Part shown: positions 6,560 through 8,358 of the stretch, piece after piece
Position numbering within the stretch: the stretch's first letter is position 1
Layout: every line of letters starts with the position of its first letter
Source of the DNA: an uncultured Clostridia bacterium
Lineage (GTDB): Bacteria > Bacillota > Clostridia > Oscillospirales > Acutalibacteraceae
Length of the DNA stretch: 8,358 nucleotides
NCBI GenBank assembly: GCA_946626015.1
Contig: CAMOTT010000083.1
Location: 1-8,358 of the forward strand
Direction of reading: 5' to 3'
Position numbers and translations under genes: made by a program
The notes under the pieces: model-generated
What the model was told of the DNA's origin: nothing
Database searches by the model: none
What the model saw: the letters and a program-made list of their open reading frames with translations, nothing else

Positions 6560-7252
6560 TTAAACTGCTATAATACCGCCCACGTCAATCAGCTCTCCGC
6601 TGAACAGAGAAACATACTCAACGCCGCGCTGTTTTAAAAAATCATTTATTTTCGCAAAATCTGCGTGTGTGCCGATATCGCCGCAAAAGGCCAGCAGACC
6701 CTTCTCCAAAAGTCCGCTGCAGCCGCCAATAAAGCCGTAATCATAGCCCGCTAAACCGACAGAGCCTTTGCTGACGAGCAGCGATTCTATTTTATTTGCG
6801 CAACAGGCTTTGTGGATGGAAATATCGTCTGTTATCACAGAGTTTTCATCCACCACGCAGGTGGAACATTTTGCATAACCCTGATTCACGTCAACTATCT
6901 TCAAGCCGTTATTTTCCGCAAGGGTCAAAACTGTTTTTGACACCGCAGACTTACGGCAGATCAAATGTCCGCCGACTACCGCGCAGTTGAGAGGCACATC
7001 CTCCGGATAACCGCTGCGAACGTTTTTTTCCGAGTAAATACAAGACCTGCCGGAGCTGCTAAAGTGCTCGTACAGCTTTTGCTGAGAGCCGTCCAAAACG
7101 ATACGTTCGCCTATCTTCACCGCAAGCATATCGCTGTGGGTGGCAAGTGAATTTGAAATAAACGGATTTTTTTCCACTGTCAGAACTGTAAAACCGATCT
7201 TTTCAAGCCCGTTGACAACGCCGGAAAAGTCAGCGGTAATAACCTCTTTCAT
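6560..7252 (-). CDS. DUF6873 family protein with predicted GME (guanidino-modifying enzyme) fold
   Basis: I recognise this 230-residue protein, from memory of family motifs, as the clostridial DUF6873 group assigned to the GME fold shared by arginine deiminase and amidinotransferases. No function is established. Visible conserved segments are THSDM (38-42), YPEDVPLNCAVVGGHLICRKS (82-102), GYAKCSTCVVDENSVITDD (125-143), GYDYGFIGGCSG (169-180) and the C-terminal ELIDVGGI. Active GME enzymes use a cysteine near the C-terminus; none is present in the last 35 residues. The conserved cysteine pair C129/C132 sits mid-protein instead. The start is ATG 7252-7250, with GGTGA 5 bases before it. An ATG ending at 7282 would overlap radA by 17 bp and adds only residues with no family resemblance. 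It lies 13 bp after radA and 17 bp before the aldo/keto reductase, so it is probably part of their operon. No signal peptide or membrane segment is present. Confidence 0.8.
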   Translation of the reverse strand: MKEVITADFSGVVNGLEKIGFTVLTVEKNPFISNSLATHSDMLAVKIGERIVLDGSQQKLYEHFSSSGRSCIYSEKNVRSGYPEDVPLNCAVVGGHLICRKSAVSKTVLTLAENNGLKIVDVNQGYAKCSTCVVDENSVITDDISIHKACCANKIESLLVSKGSVGLAGYDYGFIGGCSGLLEKGLLAFCGDIGTHADFAKINDFLKQRGVEYVSLFSGELIDVGGIIAV

Positions 7253-7257
7253 AAATA

Positions 7258-7262
7258 TCACC
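7258..7262 (-). promoter_or_regulatory. Ribosome binding site that decides the DUF6873 start
   Basis: GGTGA on the minus strand, in the 13-bp gap after the radA stop, is separated by 5 bases from ATG 7252-7250. It favours this start over the ATG ending at 7282, which is inside radA. Confidence 0.6.
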
Positions 7263-7265
7263 GTA

Positions 7266-8358
7266 TCAAAGCATCGCATCAACCGCAGAACGTATTGTGC
7301 GTGAGCCGATGATCTCTATATCAAAATCAGCCGTATTGAGCAGCTTGTAATTGTGGTAAGGTATTACGCACCTGTTAAAGCCCAACCGGGTGGCTTCCTT
7401 GATCCTCTGTTCACAGTTGCCAACAGCGCGGATCTCACCGCCGAGTCCGATCTCCCCGAAAGCCAGGGCGTCATCCCTGAAAGGCACATCCTTAAGGCTG
7501 GAAACAAGAGCCAGCGCGACGGAAAGATCCGAAGCAGGCTCGTCCAATTTTAAGCCGCCCACAACATTTATGTAGGCGTCCATATTTCCGAAGAAATATC
7601 CGGCGCGTTTTTCAAGCACAGCCAAAAGCATGGACACACGGTTATAATCAAAGCCCGTTGACATCCGCCTCGGATTGCCGAACGCAGTGGGAGTTACCAG
7701 CCCCTGAACCTCGGCAAGGATCGGCCTTGAGCCCTCCATAACGCAGGCAACGCAGCTGCCCGAAGTATTTTTCGGTCTGCCGGAAATAAGCATAAGGGAT
7801 GGGTTTTCCACCTCTCTGAGGCCTTTATCGGTCATCTCAAAAACGCCTATCTCATTTGTAGAGCCGTATCTGTTCTTGACGGCTCTGAGTATTCTGTAAG
7901 ATAAGTGGCGCTCGCCCTCAAAATACAGCACGGCGTCAACTATATGCTCCAGCACCTTTGGACCCGCTATATTGCCGTCCTTATTGACGTGGCCTACGAT
8001 TATTATGGGAATGTCCAGATCCTTTGCGGCTCTCATGAGCACGTTGGTGGACTCCCTGACCTGCGCCACACTGCCTACCGAAGAGGACACCTCCGTAAAA
8101 TTCATGGTCTGGATGGAGTCGATTATAACAAGATCAGGCTTGTTGACCCGGATATATTCAGCGATTTTCTGCACGTCTGTTTCGCTAATTATTCTGAGCC
8201 CCGGAGGATCTACGTTGAGCCTTTTGGCTCTGAGCTTGATCTGATGGGAGGATTCCTCGCCGGAAACATAAATAACGTTCAGCCCCTGAGCCAAAGACTG
8301 ACAAATTTGCAGCAAGATAGTAGATTTGCCGATACCCGGGTCGCCGCTGAGCAGCACA
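7266..8358 (-). CDS. radA: DNA repair protein RadA (Sms), 5' partial
   Basis: RadA is a hexameric RecA-like ATPase/helicase that drives branch migration and processes recombination intermediates in DNA repair and transformation. The frame is open to the window edge. The GTG at 8357-8355 is an internal codon just before the Walker A motif, so the N-terminal zinc finger and the true start lie beyond the window. Counting from that codon: Walker A GDPGIGKST (5-13), Walker B LVIIDSIQT (76-84), the RadA-specific KNRYG motif (161-165), then a Lon-like C-terminal domain with VVGGLKLDEPASDLSVAL and FGEIGLGGEIRAV, ending at a TGA (7268-7266). All diagnostic parts expected in this stretch are intact. 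DUF6873 follows 13 bp downstream, so the pair should be co-transcribed. The promoter is outside the window. Confidence 0.97.
   Translation of the reverse strand, partial: VLLSGDPGIGKSTILLQICQSLAQGLNVIYVSGEESSHQIKLRAKRLNVDPPGLRIISETDVQKIAEYIRVNKPDLVIIDSIQTMNFTEVSSSVGSVAQVRESTNVLMRAAKDLDIPIIIVGHVNKDGNIAGPKVLEHIVDAVLYFEGERHLSYRILRAVKNRYGSTNEIGVFEMTDKGLREVENPSLMLISGRPKNTSGSCVACVMEGSRPILAEVQGLVTPTAFGNPRRMSTGFDYNRVSMLLAVLEKRAGYFFGNMDAYINVVGGLKLDEPASDLSVALALVSSLKDVPFRDDALAFGEIGLGGEIRAVGNCEQRIKEATRLGFNRCVIPYHNYKLLNTADFDIEIIGSRTIRSAVDAML

Noticed and set aside
6048..6563. 171-codon + strand frame over the 5' part of the aldo/keto reductase
   Set aside because: Antisense to the catalytic TIM barrel, with no supporting motif or ribosome binding site.
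7253..7282. Longer DUF6873 start overlapping the end of radA
   Set aside because: The added residues are an out-of-frame reading of the radA 3' end. A spaced GGTGA supports the ATG at 7252.
1..8358. Defence system, prophage, integron, CRISPR array or toxin-antitoxin pair
   Set aside because: No repeat-spacer structure, transposase, integrase, nuclease or small paired genes were found on either strand. All long frames belong to known metabolic or repair families.

Overview
The window looks like a chromosomal segment of an anaerobic, low-to-mid GC Firmicute, most likely class Clostridia and probably close to Oscillospiraceae/Ruminococcaceae. This is inferred from the oxygen-sensitive class III ribonucleotide reductase, an aldo/keto reductase carrying two 4Fe-4S cluster motifs, a radA-DUF6873 gene pair of a kind I associate with Clostridia, AGGA/GGTGA-type ribosome binding sites, and GC-rich intergenic palindromes. 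No plasmid, phage, IS, tRNA, rRNA or CRISPR feature is visible.

The layout is two converging gene blocks. The left block is on the + strand. It starts with the C-terminal part of nrdD (1-1010), a glycyl-radical ribonucleoside-triphosphate reductase with a glutaredoxin-like CPNC domain fused to its C-terminus. Five bases later comes a thioredoxin-reductase-like flavoprotein (1016-1930). Together they form a plausible electron route to the reductase: flavoprotein CAVC disulfide, then the fused redoxin CPNC, then the NrdD active site. After a hairpin (1944-1969) comes a single large gene for a cytoplasmic GH78 alpha-L-rhamnosidase (2043-4502).

The right block is on the - strand. In transcription order it is radA (partial, 8358-7266), a DUF6873 GME-fold protein (7252-6560), a ferredoxin-type aldo/keto reductase (6542-5418) and, after a 125-bp gap, a PIG-L/LmbE-family deacetylase (5292-4585). 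The first three genes are separated by only 13 and 17 bp and are probably co-transcribed. The blocks meet at 4503-4584, which holds a strong terminator hairpin nested inside a longer imperfect inverted repeat.

Every gene belongs to a recognisable family. I see no convincing undescribed multi-gene system. The points most worth a second look are the NrdD-redoxin fusion with its partner flavoprotein, which lacks the usual NADPH-recognition HRR motif, the DUF6873 protein, which keeps paired cysteines but lacks a C-terminal nucleophile, and the nested palindrome at the convergence point.
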